64,000 bases of DNA from Mannheimia bovis (GTDB taxonomy: Bacteria; Pseudomonadota; Gammaproteobacteria; Enterobacterales; Pasteurellaceae). Positions 40,445-49,247 of the stretch are shown in pieces (the stretch's first letter is position 1; every line of letters begins with the position of its first letter). Made by a program: the position numbers and the translations under genes. Below the pieces are notes generated by a model. It was given only the letters and a program-made list of their open reading frames with translations, made no database searches and was not told the origin of the DNA. Location: the NCBI RefSeq assembly GCF_014541205.1, contig NZ_CP061280.1, positions 884,798-948,797 of the forward strand, given 5' to 3'.

Positions 40445-40507
40445 ATTTGTAGAAGATTGATTCTGATCTTCTACATTCTCTCAATTTTCACTTTCTATAC
40501 ATTTTAT

Positions 40508-40527
40508 TTTGTGCAGTAGATCACATT
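40508..40527 (+). promoter_or_regulatory. Candidate CRP site upstream of the second ABC cassette
   Basis: TGTGC-AGTAGA-TCACA (40510-40525) matches the CRP consensus TGTGA-N6-TCACA at 9 of 10 positions. It lies about 100 bases before the ATPase gene at 40625 and after the ugpQ stop. Catabolite control is inferred. Confidence 0.7.
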
Positions 40528-40624
40528 TTTAATAAAATTTGAGTTTAAAAATTAAATTCTAATGGCGTAATGAGATAAAGTTGAGTACGATGATGGTAAT
40601 CAAATAGACAAGAGGGTTTGACCA

Positions 40625-41698
40625 ATGGCAAAACTTGAAATCAAAAATATTACCAAGAAATTCGGTGACTTTTACGCTGCAAACAATATCTCGTTTACTG
40701 CCGAAGAGGGCGAGTTTGTAACCCTGCTCGGGCCGTCAGGTTGTGGGAAGACATCATTGCTTAAACTGATAGCCGGTTTCCATATTGCTGATGAGGGTGA
40801 AATTCTGATTGGCGGTAAGAATGTGAACCCGATTCCACCGGAAAAACGCAACACGGCGATGTGTTTTCAGTCCTACGCACTCTTTCCACACCTGAATGTG
40901 TCGCACAATATCTGTTACGGCTTGCAACAGCGCAAAATTGCGATTGACGAGCAGAAAGCCCGCCTTGATGTGGCTATTCGTCAAATGGATTTGGAAATCC
41001 ATCGCTTAAAACTGCCGAACCAGCTTTCGGGCGGACAGCAGCAACGTGTTGCGTTGGCACGGGCAATGGTGACCCGTCCTGATGTGATTTTGTTTGATGA
41101 GCCGCTCTCCAATCTTGATGCGAAATTACGCGAAAGTGTGCGATTTGAGATCAAACAGCTCTCCAAACAGCACAATCTTACCAGTATTTATGTGACCCAC
41201 GACCAAGCCGAAGCCTTGGCGATGTCCGACAAAATTATTGTGCTGAATAAAGGTCGGATTGAGCAAATCGGCTCACCGCAGGAAATTTATCACCGCCCGA
41301 TTAACCGCTTTGTGGCTGACTTTATCGGCATTGCCAACATTGCCGAAGCCAGCGTACAAGCGGTCGGAAACGGAAAATATCTTGCAAAATCAGTGTTTGG
41401 CGAGTTTGAAATTCAATCCGAGATTGCACCGCGCGCAGAGCGAGTCTATCTCTGCTTCCGCCCTGAAAATGCCGAGTTGGTTAGTAGCGATAGTGACAAA
41501 CCGAACAAAATCACGGTGAAAGTTGCCCACACCGCGTTTATGGGCAATTTGACCGAAGTTCAGGGCGTAGTGAGCAATGGCGAGCAGCAACAGATGGTGC
41601 GGCTGCAATTGACCAAATTCCCACAACTCAATGCGGATGGCACACTGACGTTCAGTATTGACCCGCAGGCGATCTGCTTCTTGGAGGCGGTGCAATGA
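40625..41698 (+). CDS. ABC transporter ATPase (Fbp/Pot type) of the GDPD-associated cassette
   Basis: A 357-residue ATPase with Walker [12 protein letters not shown], signature [14 protein letters not shown] and Walker [14 protein letters not shown], plus a C-terminal TOBE-like domain. It groups by eye with ATPases of iron, spermidine and phosphosugar (FbpC/PotA/AfuC) importers and not with UgpC. Its stop overlaps the next permease start by 4 bases. Substrate is not readable from the ATPase. Confidence 0.92.
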   Translation: MAKLEIKNITKKFGDFYAANNISFTAEEGEFVTLLGPSGCGKTSLLKLIAGFHIADEGEILIGGKNVNPIPPEKRNTAMCFQSYALFPHLNVSHNICYGLQQRKIAIDEQKARLDVAIRQMDLEIHRLKLPNQLSGGQQQRVALARAMVTRPDVILFDEPLSNLDAKLRESVRFEIKQLSKQHNLTSIYVTHDQAEALAMSDKIIVLNKGRIEQIGSPQEIYHRPINRFVADFIGIANIAEASVQAVGNGKYLAKSVFGEFEIQSEIAPRAERVYLCFRPENAELVSSDSDKPNKITVKVAHTAFMGNLTEVQGVVSNGEQQQMVRLQLTKFPQLNADGTLTFSIDPQAICFLEAVQ

Positions 41699-42564
41699 AA
41701 AGTCTCAGAAATGATCTAAAGGCTTGGCTGCTACTTGCTTCGGGTGTTGGCACGATTGTGGTGCTGATGGGCTCAACTTTTTACATTGTCGTGGCGCAAA
41801 GTTTAGGGCTTTACAATATGGGCGGCGAAGAGAGCCTGCTGACCTTTGCCCATTGGCAAAAAGTGCTTGCTGATCCGGTGTTCCACAAAGCCTACGTCTA
41901 TTCGCTGAAAATCGCCCTGTTTGGTGCGCTGTTCTCAATTATCGCCGCCTATCCGATTGCCATTTGGTTGAGTAAACCGATTAAAGGCAAGATTGTCATT
42001 GTAACGATTTTACGTGCGCCAATGCTGGTGCCGGGTTTGGTGGCGGCATTTTTGTTCATCAATATGATCTCCTACCATGGCATTTTGAATGAAACTTTGG
42101 TCTGGCTCGGCATTTGGGATAGCCCGAAAACCTTGCAAAACGATGAGTACGGCTGGGGTGTAATTATTTTGCAGATGTGGAAAAACATTCCGTTTGCGTT
42201 GATTTTAGTCGGTGGTGCAATTAACGGGATTCGTACCGATTTACTCGATGCTGCTGCCAACCTTGGCTCGAATGCGTGGCAACGTTTCCGCTATGTGATT
42301 TTCCCGCTCAGTTTAGGTGCAGTGCAGGTGTCATTTATCCTGATTTTTATCGGCGCACTCGGCGACTTCGCCTTTTACAGCATTGCCGGCCCGCGCGATA
42401 CCTACTCGCTGGCGAAACTGATGCAGATGACCGCCTATCAGTTTGAAGAGTGGAATCAAAGTGCGGTGATTGCGCTGACGATTATGGCCACTTCAGCGGT
42501 CGCGACTATTCTGATTTCGCTACTGATTAAACCGCTTGCAACCAAAAAAGGAGAGATCAAATGA
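41695..42564 (+). CDS. ABC transporter permease 1 of the GDPD-associated cassette
   Basis: A 289-residue membrane protein with six hydrophobic segments and the EAA loop LLDAAANLGSNAWQRFRYVIFPL. It is of the PotB/FbpB permease type. It overlaps both neighbours by 4 bases (ATGA). G+C looks higher than in the ugp operon next door. Confidence 0.92.
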   Translation: MKSLRNDLKAWLLLASGVGTIVVLMGSTFYIVVAQSLGLYNMGGEESLLTFAHWQKVLADPVFHKAYVYSLKIALFGALFSIIAAYPIAIWLSKPIKGKIVIVTILRAPMLVPGLVAAFLFINMISYHGILNETLVWLGIWDSPKTLQNDEYGWGVIILQMWKNIPFALILVGGAINGIRTDLLDAAANLGSNAWQRFRYVIFPLSLGAVQVSFILIFIGALGDFAFYSIAGPRDTYSLAKLMQMTAYQFEEWNQSAVIALTIMATSAVATILISLLIKPLATKKGEIK

Positions 42565-43400
42565 GTGTACAAACCAAAAACGGCAAGCTGATTGGGCGAA
42601 TTGCACTCGGTTTGTTTATCTTCGGGAATGCGATTTGGCTGTTTATTCCGTTTTTAATGGCAGGGCTATGGTCGTTTGTTGATCCTGACCATCCGTGGGC
42701 GTACCCCGATATGTTTCCGCAGTCGCTCTCGTTTGAACGCTGGATCAGCGTGTGGCAAAACACGTCGCTGCCGGAGGCGATGCTAAACAGCTATACCATT
42801 GCGCCAACAGTGGCAGCCATTGCTATTTTACTGGCGATTCCAACCGCTTACGCTTTCGGGCGGATGGAATTTCGTGGCAAGCGGATTGCGGAGTTACTCA
42901 CTCTGATTCCGCTGGTGATTCCGGGGATGATTATTGCGCTGTTTTTTAGCCGAATGCTGCTGGATTTAAACATTGGCAGCCCGTTTATCGGGATTGTGAT
43001 CGGCCACACGGTAATGACACTGCCGTATGCGATCCGTATTCTCTCGGCCGGCTTTGCTTCTGTACCGCAAGATCTGATTGATGCCAGCCGCGACCTTGGC
43101 GCAAGCAAGCTGACCACCTTCAAAGATGTTTATATGCCGATGCTGAAACCGAGCTTTTTGGCGGCGATTATTTTCTGCTTAGTGAAAAGTATCGAGGAGT
43201 TTTCAATTTCGTTTGTGATTGGCTCGCCGGATTTCATCACAGTGCCGACTATTCTCTACTCGTTCTTAGGTTACTCGTTTATCCGCCCGAATGCAGCGGT
43301 GGTTTCCCTGATTTTACTCGTACCGAACATTTTGCTGATGATGTTGATCGAGAAATTGCTGAAAGGGAATTATTTATCGCATTCGAATGGCAAGGGGTAA
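42561..43400 (+). CDS. ABC transporter permease 2 of the GDPD-associated cassette
   Basis: A 279-residue PotC-like permease with six hydrophobic segments and the EAA loop LIDASRDLGASKLTTFKDVYMPML. A stem-loop and an uptake sequence separate it from the binding-protein gene. Confidence 0.92.
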   Translation: MSVQTKNGKLIGRIALGLFIFGNAIWLFIPFLMAGLWSFVDPDHPWAYPDMFPQSLSFERWISVWQNTSLPEAMLNSYTIAPTVAAIAILLAIPTAYAFGRMEFRGKRIAELLTLIPLVIPGMIIALFFSRMLLDLNIGSPFIGIVIGHTVMTLPYAIRILSAGFASVPQDLIDASRDLGASKLTTFKDVYMPMLKPSFLAAIIFCLVKSIEEFSISFVIGSPDFITVPTILYSFLGYSFIRPNAAVVSLILLVPNILLMMLIEKLLKGNYLSHSNGKG

Positions 43401-43423
43401 TCTAAGCCGAATGAGCTCAACAT

Positions 43424-43450
43424 ATTCTGCCCCCGCTTATGGGGCAGAAT
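43424..43450 (+). other. Intercistronic stem-loop before the binding-protein gene
   Basis: Perfect 10-bp stem ATTCTGCCCC / GGGGCAGAAT with a 7-base loop, followed by TTAAAAAA and an uptake core (ACAAGCGGTC). It may lower transcription past the permease genes or protect the 5' side of the next message. Confidence 0.75.
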
Positions 43451-43511
43451 TAAAAAACACAAGCGGTCTTATTCCGCCAAAAATTTACCAAACCAACAGA
43501 GGAGATTCTCT

Positions 43512-44588
43512 ATGAAAACCTTAACTAAACTGACCTTAGCCAGCCTTGCAACAGCCGCTTTTTCAACGGCTTATGCCAACGATCTTGCCGGTAAGTCGTG
43601 GAGCGAGATTGAAGCCCAAGCGAAAAAAGAGGGTAATGTGACGGTTAGTATCTGGTATTTGCAGCCGCAATTCCGCACCTTTGTGAAACAGTTTGAGCAA
43701 GAGTACGGCATTAAAGTCAAAATTCCAGAAGGCACGCTCGACGGTAACATTAACAAGCTGTTTGCCGAGCAGAATCAAACCAAAGGGAAAATGGACGTGG
43801 TGGCTTTCGGCGCAGAAAAACTCCCGTCGATTGTTAAATCGGGTGCGTTAGCTGAAATCAATCAAATGCCAGAATTCCCGAAATTAAACCACAGCTTGCA
43901 AGGCATCGATTTCGGCAATTATGCGGTTGGTTTCTGGGGAAATCAGACCGGTTTTGCCTACGATCCGCTCAAAATCAGTGAAGATAAATTGCCACAAAGC
44001 TGGCAGGATCTGGAAGCGTATATCAAAGCCAACCCGAAAAAATTCGGCTATTCTGATCCAAACGGTGGCGGCTCAGGTGGGGCATTTATTCAGCGTGCAT
44101 CAATCAATGTCAGCGGTGAATATGACTACCGTAACACCGAGCCAAATCCGGAGCAGATTGCCAAATGGGATAAAACGTGGCAATGGTTTGTGGATAACAA
44201 AGAGAATTTGACCCGTACTTCGTCCAACGCCGACAGCCTGACCCGTTTGAATGATGGTGAGCTGGATGTGGTTGCTGCGTGGCAAGATCACCTGTTTAGT
44301 CTACAAAAACAGGGCGCAATCACGCCACGTCTGAAATTCTATGTGCCACAATTTGGTATGCCGGGCGGTGGTAACGTGTTGACAGTCGCAAAAAATGCAC
44401 CAAATCCAGCCGCATCGTTAGTGTTCATTAACTGGATGGCATCACGTCCAACCCAAGACAAGTTAGCGGCAGAACTGGGCTCACGTCCATTAGATAAATC
44501 TTCAGGCGAGCAGGGCGTTCACTCCTTCTCACATCCGTGGTCAAAAGCCCAAATTGCGGCATTTACCAAAGAGGTGGTTTCACGCTAA
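43512..44588 (+). CDS. Periplasmic substrate-binding protein of the GDPD-associated cassette
   Basis: A 358-residue exported protein (signal ending FSTAYAND). The mature part begins LAGKSWSEIEAQAKKEGNV, a common opening of PotD/AfuA-type binding proteins. It has a polar Ser/Gly-rich loop (YSDPNGGGSGGAF) that could bind a phosphate group. Specificity is unknown; the linked phosphodiesterase and ROK regulator point to a glycerophosphodiester or sugar-phosphodiester. It is followed by a terminator, which fits high expression of the binding protein. Confidence 0.88.
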   Translation: MKTLTKLTLASLATAAFSTAYANDLAGKSWSEIEAQAKKEGNVTVSIWYLQPQFRTFVKQFEQEYGIKVKIPEGTLDGNINKLFAEQNQTKGKMDVVAFGAEKLPSIVKSGALAEINQMPEFPKLNHSLQGIDFGNYAVGFWGNQTGFAYDPLKISEDKLPQSWQDLEAYIKANPKKFGYSDPNGGGSGGAFIQRASINVSGEYDYRNTEPNPEQIAKWDKTWQWFVDNKENLTRTSSNADSLTRLNDGELDVVAAWQDHLFSLQKQGAITPRLKFYVPQFGMPGGGNVLTVAKNAPNPAASLVFINWMASRPTQDKLAAELGSRPLDKSSGEQGVHSFSHPWSKAQIAAFTKEVVSR

Positions 44589-44605
44589 AATTTAAATAAA
44601 TCCGA

Positions 44606-44627
44606 GGGGGAGGAATCCCCTTTTTTC
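44606..44627 (+). terminator. Terminator after the binding-protein gene
   Basis: GGGGA / TCCCC stem with a 4-base loop and six T directly after. Confidence 0.82.
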
Positions 44628-44649
44628 TTTCGATAACAGAGCAACTACT

Positions 44650-45753
44650 ATGACAAGCCTTTCGCCAATTCATCAACTGCGTGCCAGTCACCGTCTTTTA
44701 CTCAAACTTATTCGCCAACATACGCCGTCTCGTGCCGAGCTGAGCCAACTTTCGGGTTTAACACCGGGGGCGATTACCCAATACTGCGATCAACTTTTTG
44801 AGCTAGGGCTGATTAAAAACGGAGACAAAATTGAGGGCAAGCGTGGTACGGCTTCTTACTATCTCACCTTAAATCCGACCGCTTGCTATGCACTGGGCAT
44901 TACGTTTTCGGTGGAGGTGTTCTATTTGGCGATAGTTGATTTCAGCGGAAAATGTGTTTACTCGCAAACCGTACCTTACCACTCGGCAAGTGATTTTGAG
45001 ACGACGGTCGTACAGGTCAAACAGACCATTTACCATACACTTGCGGAACAGCAGATTACCGAAACGCAAGTGATCGGCGTGGGCTACGCCATTCCCGGCT
45101 ATATTCGTGCTGACGGTGCATATTCGGCGGCGTGGTTGCCGATGATGCAGCAACGCCCGAATTTACAGGCGGTGTTTGAGCAAAAAATCGGCTTGAAGGC
45201 GTGGGTGGAAAATAACATCAACGCCATTGCGATTGGCGAATATTATTCGGGGCTGTGGAATCAAATGGAAGATATGGTGGTGATCAGTGCCGATTTTGGT
45301 GTGGGTGCAGGTGTGATTTCACAAGGTCGATTAGTCGCTGGTGGTTTTGGCAATGCGGGTGAAATCGGGATGTTTTTCCCCGATAAGAGCCACCGCCCAA
45401 GTTGGCGTGATTTGCTGTTACAACTACAACAACACAGCTTTTCCGAAAGCGATTTACCCCAGCTTATCCGCCAACGCCATCCGCTGCTGGAAAACTGGTT
45501 GACTCATGCGAAACAGCAGTTCCTCTTTTTGATTACTTCGGCAACGGCGTGGCTTGATCCCAAAGTGATCGTGATTACCGGTTTGTTACCGGCGGAGCTC
45601 ATTAGTGAAATTATCGAATATATCCGCAATGCGGAGAGCTTTACCGCTTATCCGCACAAACCTCATCCGCTGTTAAGCAGTTCCCGTTTGGAAAAAGAAC
45701 AGACAGCCATCGGCACGGCTCTTTTGCCTATTTATCACCTATTTAATGATTAG
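44650..45753 (+). CDS. ROK-family transcriptional regulator, zinc motif absent
   Basis: A 367-residue protein with an N-terminal winged helix (HTPSRAELSQLSGLTPGAITQYCDQL) and a ROK domain (DFGVGAGVISQGRLVAGGFGNAGEIG). It looks like NagC/Mlc/XylR-type repressors that sense sugars or sugar phosphates. The usual ROK zinc cluster CxCGxxGC is missing after GEIGMFF, so metal binding is probably lost. It lies between the transporter and the second GDPD gene and probably controls them. Confidence 0.88.
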   Translation: MTSLSPIHQLRASHRLLLKLIRQHTPSRAELSQLSGLTPGAITQYCDQLFELGLIKNGDKIEGKRGTASYYLTLNPTACYALGITFSVEVFYLAIVDFSGKCVYSQTVPYHSASDFETTVVQVKQTIYHTLAEQQITETQVIGVGYAIPGYIRADGAYSAAWLPMMQQRPNLQAVFEQKIGLKAWVENNINAIAIGEYYSGLWNQMEDMVVISADFGVGAGVISQGRLVAGGFGNAGEIGMFFPDKSHRPSWRDLLLQLQQHSFSESDLPQLIRQRHPLLENWLTHAKQQFLFLITSATAWLDPKVIVITGLLPAELISEIIEYIRNAESFTAYPHKPHPLLSSSRLEKEQTAIGTALLPIYHLFND

Positions 45754-45864
45754 AATTGGCACAAGCGGTCATTTTTCTCGAAAAATCTGTAAATCACTTG
45801 CATATTTAGCACAAAGGACTAAAATTCCTTTTGAGTTTAAATTGTAAAATCAAAGGAGTTTTCT

Positions 45865-46698
45865 ATGGCTTTCGACTTCCATTCAGCCAAACGCGGGATT
45901 ATTCTCGCCAACCCTCATCGTGGGTATTGTACCCAATTCCCTGAGAACACAATGCCGGCATTTCAAGCGGTGCTAGACAACGGCTTGCATACGATTGAAA
46001 TTGACACAGCAATGACGGCAGATGAGCAGTTTGTGGTTATTCATGACCCAACGATTAACCGCACGTCAAACGGCACGGGCTATGTTGAGCAGATGACCTT
46101 AGCGGAAATCAAACAGTACGATTTCGGTGGCTATTTTGGTGAAGCCTTTAAAAATACCCCTATTCCTGAACTGCGCAACGTACTGCTATGGGCGGTTGAA
46201 AATGGTATGGGTTTAGTCCTAGAGCTCAAACAACGTCGCAATCACGCCCGTTGTGCTGAAGTGTTAGCTGATTTACTACGTGAAACCAACGCGATCGATA
46301 ACGTAATTTTGCTTGGTTTTGATCACGTTCTGATTAATCGAGTGAAAACCTTATTACCCCAAACTAAAATTCAGGTTGTTACGCTTGCTCGCTATCAAAA
46401 CCAGCTGCAAGCCGTACTCGGCTCAAATGCCGATAGTGTTTGCTGCGAATATCACTATGTTACCAAAGAAGACTTAATCGCTTACAAAAATGCCGGCTTA
46501 ACCACCCGCTTGTTCCTGCATTCCGCCAAGCCGGGCGAGATCATGTCCACCACTCAACGTTATAATGAAAAATACGGCTATGATGCTGAGAGCGATATTT
46601 TGGAATGGCTGCGTGAAGGCTTGATTGATATGCTCAGCCACGATGATATCGGCTATCTTAAAGAAATGGTAGAGAAGGCTGGGAAACTAGTATACTAG
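45865..46698 (+). CDS. Glycerophosphodiester phosphodiesterase-family enzyme (second copy)
   Basis: A 277-residue cytoplasmic GDPD enzyme. NPHRGYCTQFPENTMPAF carries the catalytic His18-Arg19, followed by IEIDTAMTADEQFVVIHDP (acidic metal ligands and second His), then VLELKQ. It is clearly different from UgpQ at 39.7 kb in length and detail (CTQF insert, extended C-terminus). It would hydrolyse what the linked ABC system imports. An uptake core and a 110-base gap precede it; AAAGGAG lies before the ATG. Confidence 0.9.
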   Translation: MAFDFHSAKRGIILANPHRGYCTQFPENTMPAFQAVLDNGLHTIEIDTAMTADEQFVVIHDPTINRTSNGTGYVEQMTLAEIKQYDFGGYFGEAFKNTPIPELRNVLLWAVENGMGLVLELKQRRNHARCAEVLADLLRETNAIDNVILLGFDHVLINRVKTLLPQTKIQVVTLARYQNQLQAVLGSNADSVCCEYHYVTKEDLIAYKNAGLTTRLFLHSAKPGEIMSTTQRYNEKYGYDAESDILEWLREGLIDMLSHDDIGYLKEMVEKAGKLVY

Positions 46699-46814
46699 AT
46701 GATAACCCAGCAAAAAACGCATTTAGGCAGGAAAAATTTAAGTTCAAATTGATCTGACAGACACGACTATTTTAAAGAGTGTCTGATTAGGTTTGAGCTT
46801 CTACAGATTAAAAC

Positions 46815-46863
46815 AGGGGCTAACTTTTGGGATGTAGATCAAATAACTTAGCCCCTAATTTTT
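46815..46863 (+). terminator. Terminator after the GDPD-associated cassette
   Basis: AGGGGCTAA (46815-46823) pairs with TTAGCCCCT (46848-46856) across a 24-base loop and is followed by AATTTTTTAT. A weaker AGACAC / GTGTCT stem lies upstream at about 46760. Confidence 0.7.
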
Positions 46864-46872
46864 TATATTGAA

Positions 46873-47613
46873 TTAAAGCAACGCTGCTACTTCATCACTG
46901 ATTTCGCCGTTGTGATATACGTTTTGTACATCATCACAATCTTCAAGGCGGTTAATTAAATCAAGTAATTTCGGTGCGGTTTCCGCATCAAGTTCAACGG
47001 TAGTTGATGGAATCATTGTGACTTCTGCCGATTCAATTTTAAAGCCGGCAGCTTCGATACCGTCACGAACATCTCCTAAATCTTCCCAAGCGGTGTAGAT
47101 TTCAAATGAACCGTCTTCTTGGATTTGAATATCGTCTGCACCGGCTTCAATTGCTGCTTCGGTTAAGGCATCTTCATCACCTGATGCGATTAAAATTAAG
47201 CCTTTTTTGCTGAATAAATAGCCTACAGAACCCTCTGTACCTAAGTTACCGCCGCATTTGGTAAAGCTTGGGCGAACTTGAGAGATGGTGCGGTTTGCGT
47301 TATCACTTAAACATTCAACCATTACCGCTGTGCCACCTGGACCGTAGCCTTCGTAGATTTTGGTTTCCATATTTGTATCATCACCACCGCCCACGCCACG
47401 CTCAATCGCACGGTTAATGGTATCACGTGTCATATTGCTGGATAATGCTTTATCTACCGCCGAGCGTAAACGAGGGTTTGCACTCACATCAGCACCGCCT
47501 AATTTTGCTGCGGTGACTAATTCACGAATTAATTTGGTGAAAATTTTACCGCGTTGAGCATCTTGCGCTGCTTTACGGTGTTTAATATTTGCCCACTTAC
47601 TATGGCCTGCCAT
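46873..47613 (-). CDS. yebC: YebC/PmpR-family translation/transcription factor
   Basis: A 246-residue protein beginning [23 protein letters not shown], the YebC signature, with [21 protein letters not shown] in the centre. The length is standard. Members act as DNA-binding regulators or assist ribosomes at proline runs. It begins 10 bases after nudB and is probably co-transcribed with it. Confidence 0.97.
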   Translation of the reverse strand: MAGHSKWANIKHRKAAQDAQRGKIFTKLIRELVTAAKLGGADVSANPRLRSAVDKALSSNMTRDTINRAIERGVGGGDDTNMETKIYEGYGPGGTAVMVECLSDNANRTISQVRPSFTKCGGNLGTEGSVGYLFSKKGLILIASGDEDALTEAAIEAGADDIQIQEDGSFEIYTAWEDLGDVRDGIEAAGFKIESAEVTMIPSTTVELDAETAPKLLDLINRLEDCDDVQNVYHNGEISDEVAALL

Positions 47614-47623
47614 TTTGTTGTCC

Positions 47624-48082
47624 TTATTTTAATGTTGTTAGATATTGTTTTATCGCCTGTGCGTTGTTCGGAGATTTCGTCATTTTGACCGCTTCCTCAA
47701 CCGAAACCCAACGATAGGCTAGGTGTTCGGTTAATATTGGCTCTTGCTCGCTTTCAAGCGGCAACAAAAACCAATGTTCGACACAATGTGTGATATTAGG
47801 TGCGTATTTATACCGAAAATGCGGGAAAATTTCAAATTCTATCTGTTGTTTACAATCAACAAGCGGTTGTTTTTTTTCTGAATTTTGCAAATGGGAAATT
47901 TGCAACCCCGTTTCTTCCATCACTTCACGATATGCTGCTTCAATCGGTGTTTCGCCAATATCAATCGAGCCTGTTACCGACTGCCAAAAATCGGGGTCGT
48001 CCTTGCGTTGTAGCATTAAAACTCGATGAGTATTTTTAGCATAGATCACAACGAGTACGCTGTTCGGGTTTTTATAATTCAT
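47624..48082 (-). CDS. nudB: Dihydroneopterin triphosphate pyrophosphatase (Nudix)
   Basis: A 152-residue Nudix hydrolase. The Nudix box begins [20 protein letters not shown] and continues TGLQI. NudB removes pyrophosphate from dihydroneopterin triphosphate in folate synthesis, and the yebC neighbourhood supports the name. The ATG lies directly after the T-run of an upstream terminator, and its only ribosome site (AGG) is inside that stem. Confidence 0.9.
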   Translation of the reverse strand: MNYKNPNSVLVVIYAKNTHRVLMLQRKDDPDFWQSVTGSIDIGETPIEAAYREVMEETGLQISHLQNSEKKQPLVDCKQQIEFEIFPHFRYKYAPNITHCVEHWFLLPLESEQEPILTEHLAYRWVSVEEAVKMTKSPNNAQAIKQYLTTLK

Positions 48083-48126
48083 AAAAAATACCTGTTTTTG
48101 TGCGATTATCTCAAAAACAGGTATTT
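48083..48126 (-). terminator. Terminator of the arsR-like operon, touching the nudB start codon
   Basis: Perfect stem AAATACCTGTTTTTG / CAAAAACAGGTATTT with an 11-base loop. On the minus strand its T-run ends directly at the nudB ATG. Confidence 0.85.
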
Positions 48127-48157
48127 ATGCAAAATTTACTATAAATTATTTGCTATT

Positions 48158-48457
48158 TTACTGTGATAACTCAGGACAAAAAAATGAATGTAGTAATGTG
48201 ATCATTTGATTCATTCTTTCATCTTTAATGTAATAGAGTCTTTCACGATGTTTAATTTCACAATCAATAGCACCGGATTCTCGCAGAATGGTTAATTGGT
48301 TTGACATTGCTGCTTGTGGTATACCTAGTTTTTGGCTTAGTTCAGTTACATTGCACTTTTTTTCAAGCAAGCAACATAAAACAGCAAGTCGATTCGGGTT
48401 TGCCAGTAATTTTAAAAAATCACTCGCTTCGCCACATTTTGATAAGATATTTTCCAT
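48158..48457 (-). CDS. ArsR-family regulator, candidate persulfide or sulfide sensor
   Basis: A 99-residue winged-helix ArsR protein (LLANPNRLAVLCCLLEKKCNVTEL, then IPQAAMSNQLTILRESGAI). Cysteines sit at 8, 28, 29, 35, 66 and 94. Cys35 and Cys94 are placed about where BigR/SqrR/YgaV sensors have their reactive pair, before helix 3 and in the last helix. The linked rhodanese and DUF2892 genes fit a reactive-sulfur role. It is the last gene of the minus-strand operon that starts at 50046. Confidence 0.85.
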   Translation of the reverse strand: MENILSKCGEASDFLKLLANPNRLAVLCCLLEKKCNVTELSQKLGIPQAAMSNQLTILRESGAIDCEIKHRERLYYIKDERMNQMITLLHSFFCPELSQ

Positions 48458-48503
48458 AATTTTTCTCCGCTAGATGGAGCTATTTTAGCATAAAATCTCC
48501 TGT

Positions 48504-49219
48504 TTAAATTGCTATTAATGCTTGCGACAGTAATATTGCAATAGTCAACGAAGTGGCAGAATGTTCAATAGGCAAACGCACATAGCCGACAATTAACATT
48601 GCTAGAGGTGCTGTATAGATAGCAAAAACAGGTTTTGCTGCATTCTCTTCGACTGGCAATTGAATGTACCACTAAGAAATTAATAGAAAAACCAAACCGA
48701 ATAATACAGAAGTAAATAAAAATAAATACTCACGCAATAGATTTAGCATCGAAAAATATTCAGCTAAATGGTGTGATGTCATCACAGGCAAGCAAAACCC
48801 CACAAAAGGAATAAAAAACGCGGCGAAGACATTTTTTAACTCAAAATGAAGAATATATTTCCAAACAAATCAAACTACATAGACGAAAAATGCGATGGCT
48901 GAAATTGTCCATAACATAAAAGAAAATGCGATGAATACTCTGATAAATAGCCGGCATCAAGTATCAATGTGAGTGCGATAATAGGAGCAACAGCAGCTTG
49001 AATCGGGTGTTTTAAATTATCTTTTGTCATAGAGCGGAAATAGATAATTTTAAGCAATGCAATCATTAATACAGAAAAACCGAGTGTTGCAAACAATGGT
49101 TTAGCCCAGTAGCCTTGCCCAAATTCAGCAAATAACCCCCCTAGACCTGTTATACCAAAAGCTAAACCGGCAACAGGTAGTGGCGTGTTTTTGACGATAT
49201 TTTCTAATCCAGCATTCAT
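48504..49219 (-). pseudogene. Broken TDT-family (TehA/sulfite-exporter type) transporter
   Basis: The N-terminal part is open from 49219 (MNAGLENIVKNTPLPVAGLAFG, membrane segments). Homologous reading then shifts frame near 48925: MLWTISAIAFFVYVV follows in the next frame, then a TGA where TGG would fit, then NVFAAFFIPFVGFCLPVM, then a TAG, then WYIQLPVEENAAKPVFAIYT and APLAMLIVGYVRLP up to TAA at 48504-48506. The pattern (PVEENAxPxxAIYTAPL) is that of tellurite-resistance/dicarboxylate/sulfite carriers. One frameshift and two stops show that the gene is dead. It lies within the rhodanese-arsR operon. Confidence 0.85.
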
Positions 49220-49247
49220 TATTGTCTCTCTATTATTTTAGAAATCG

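Noticed and set aside
40625-44588. Naming the importer afuABC or fbpABC
   Set aside because: The ATPase and permeases fit the broad class, but the binding protein, the ROK regulator and the GDPD enzyme do not support iron or hexose-phosphate transport in particular.
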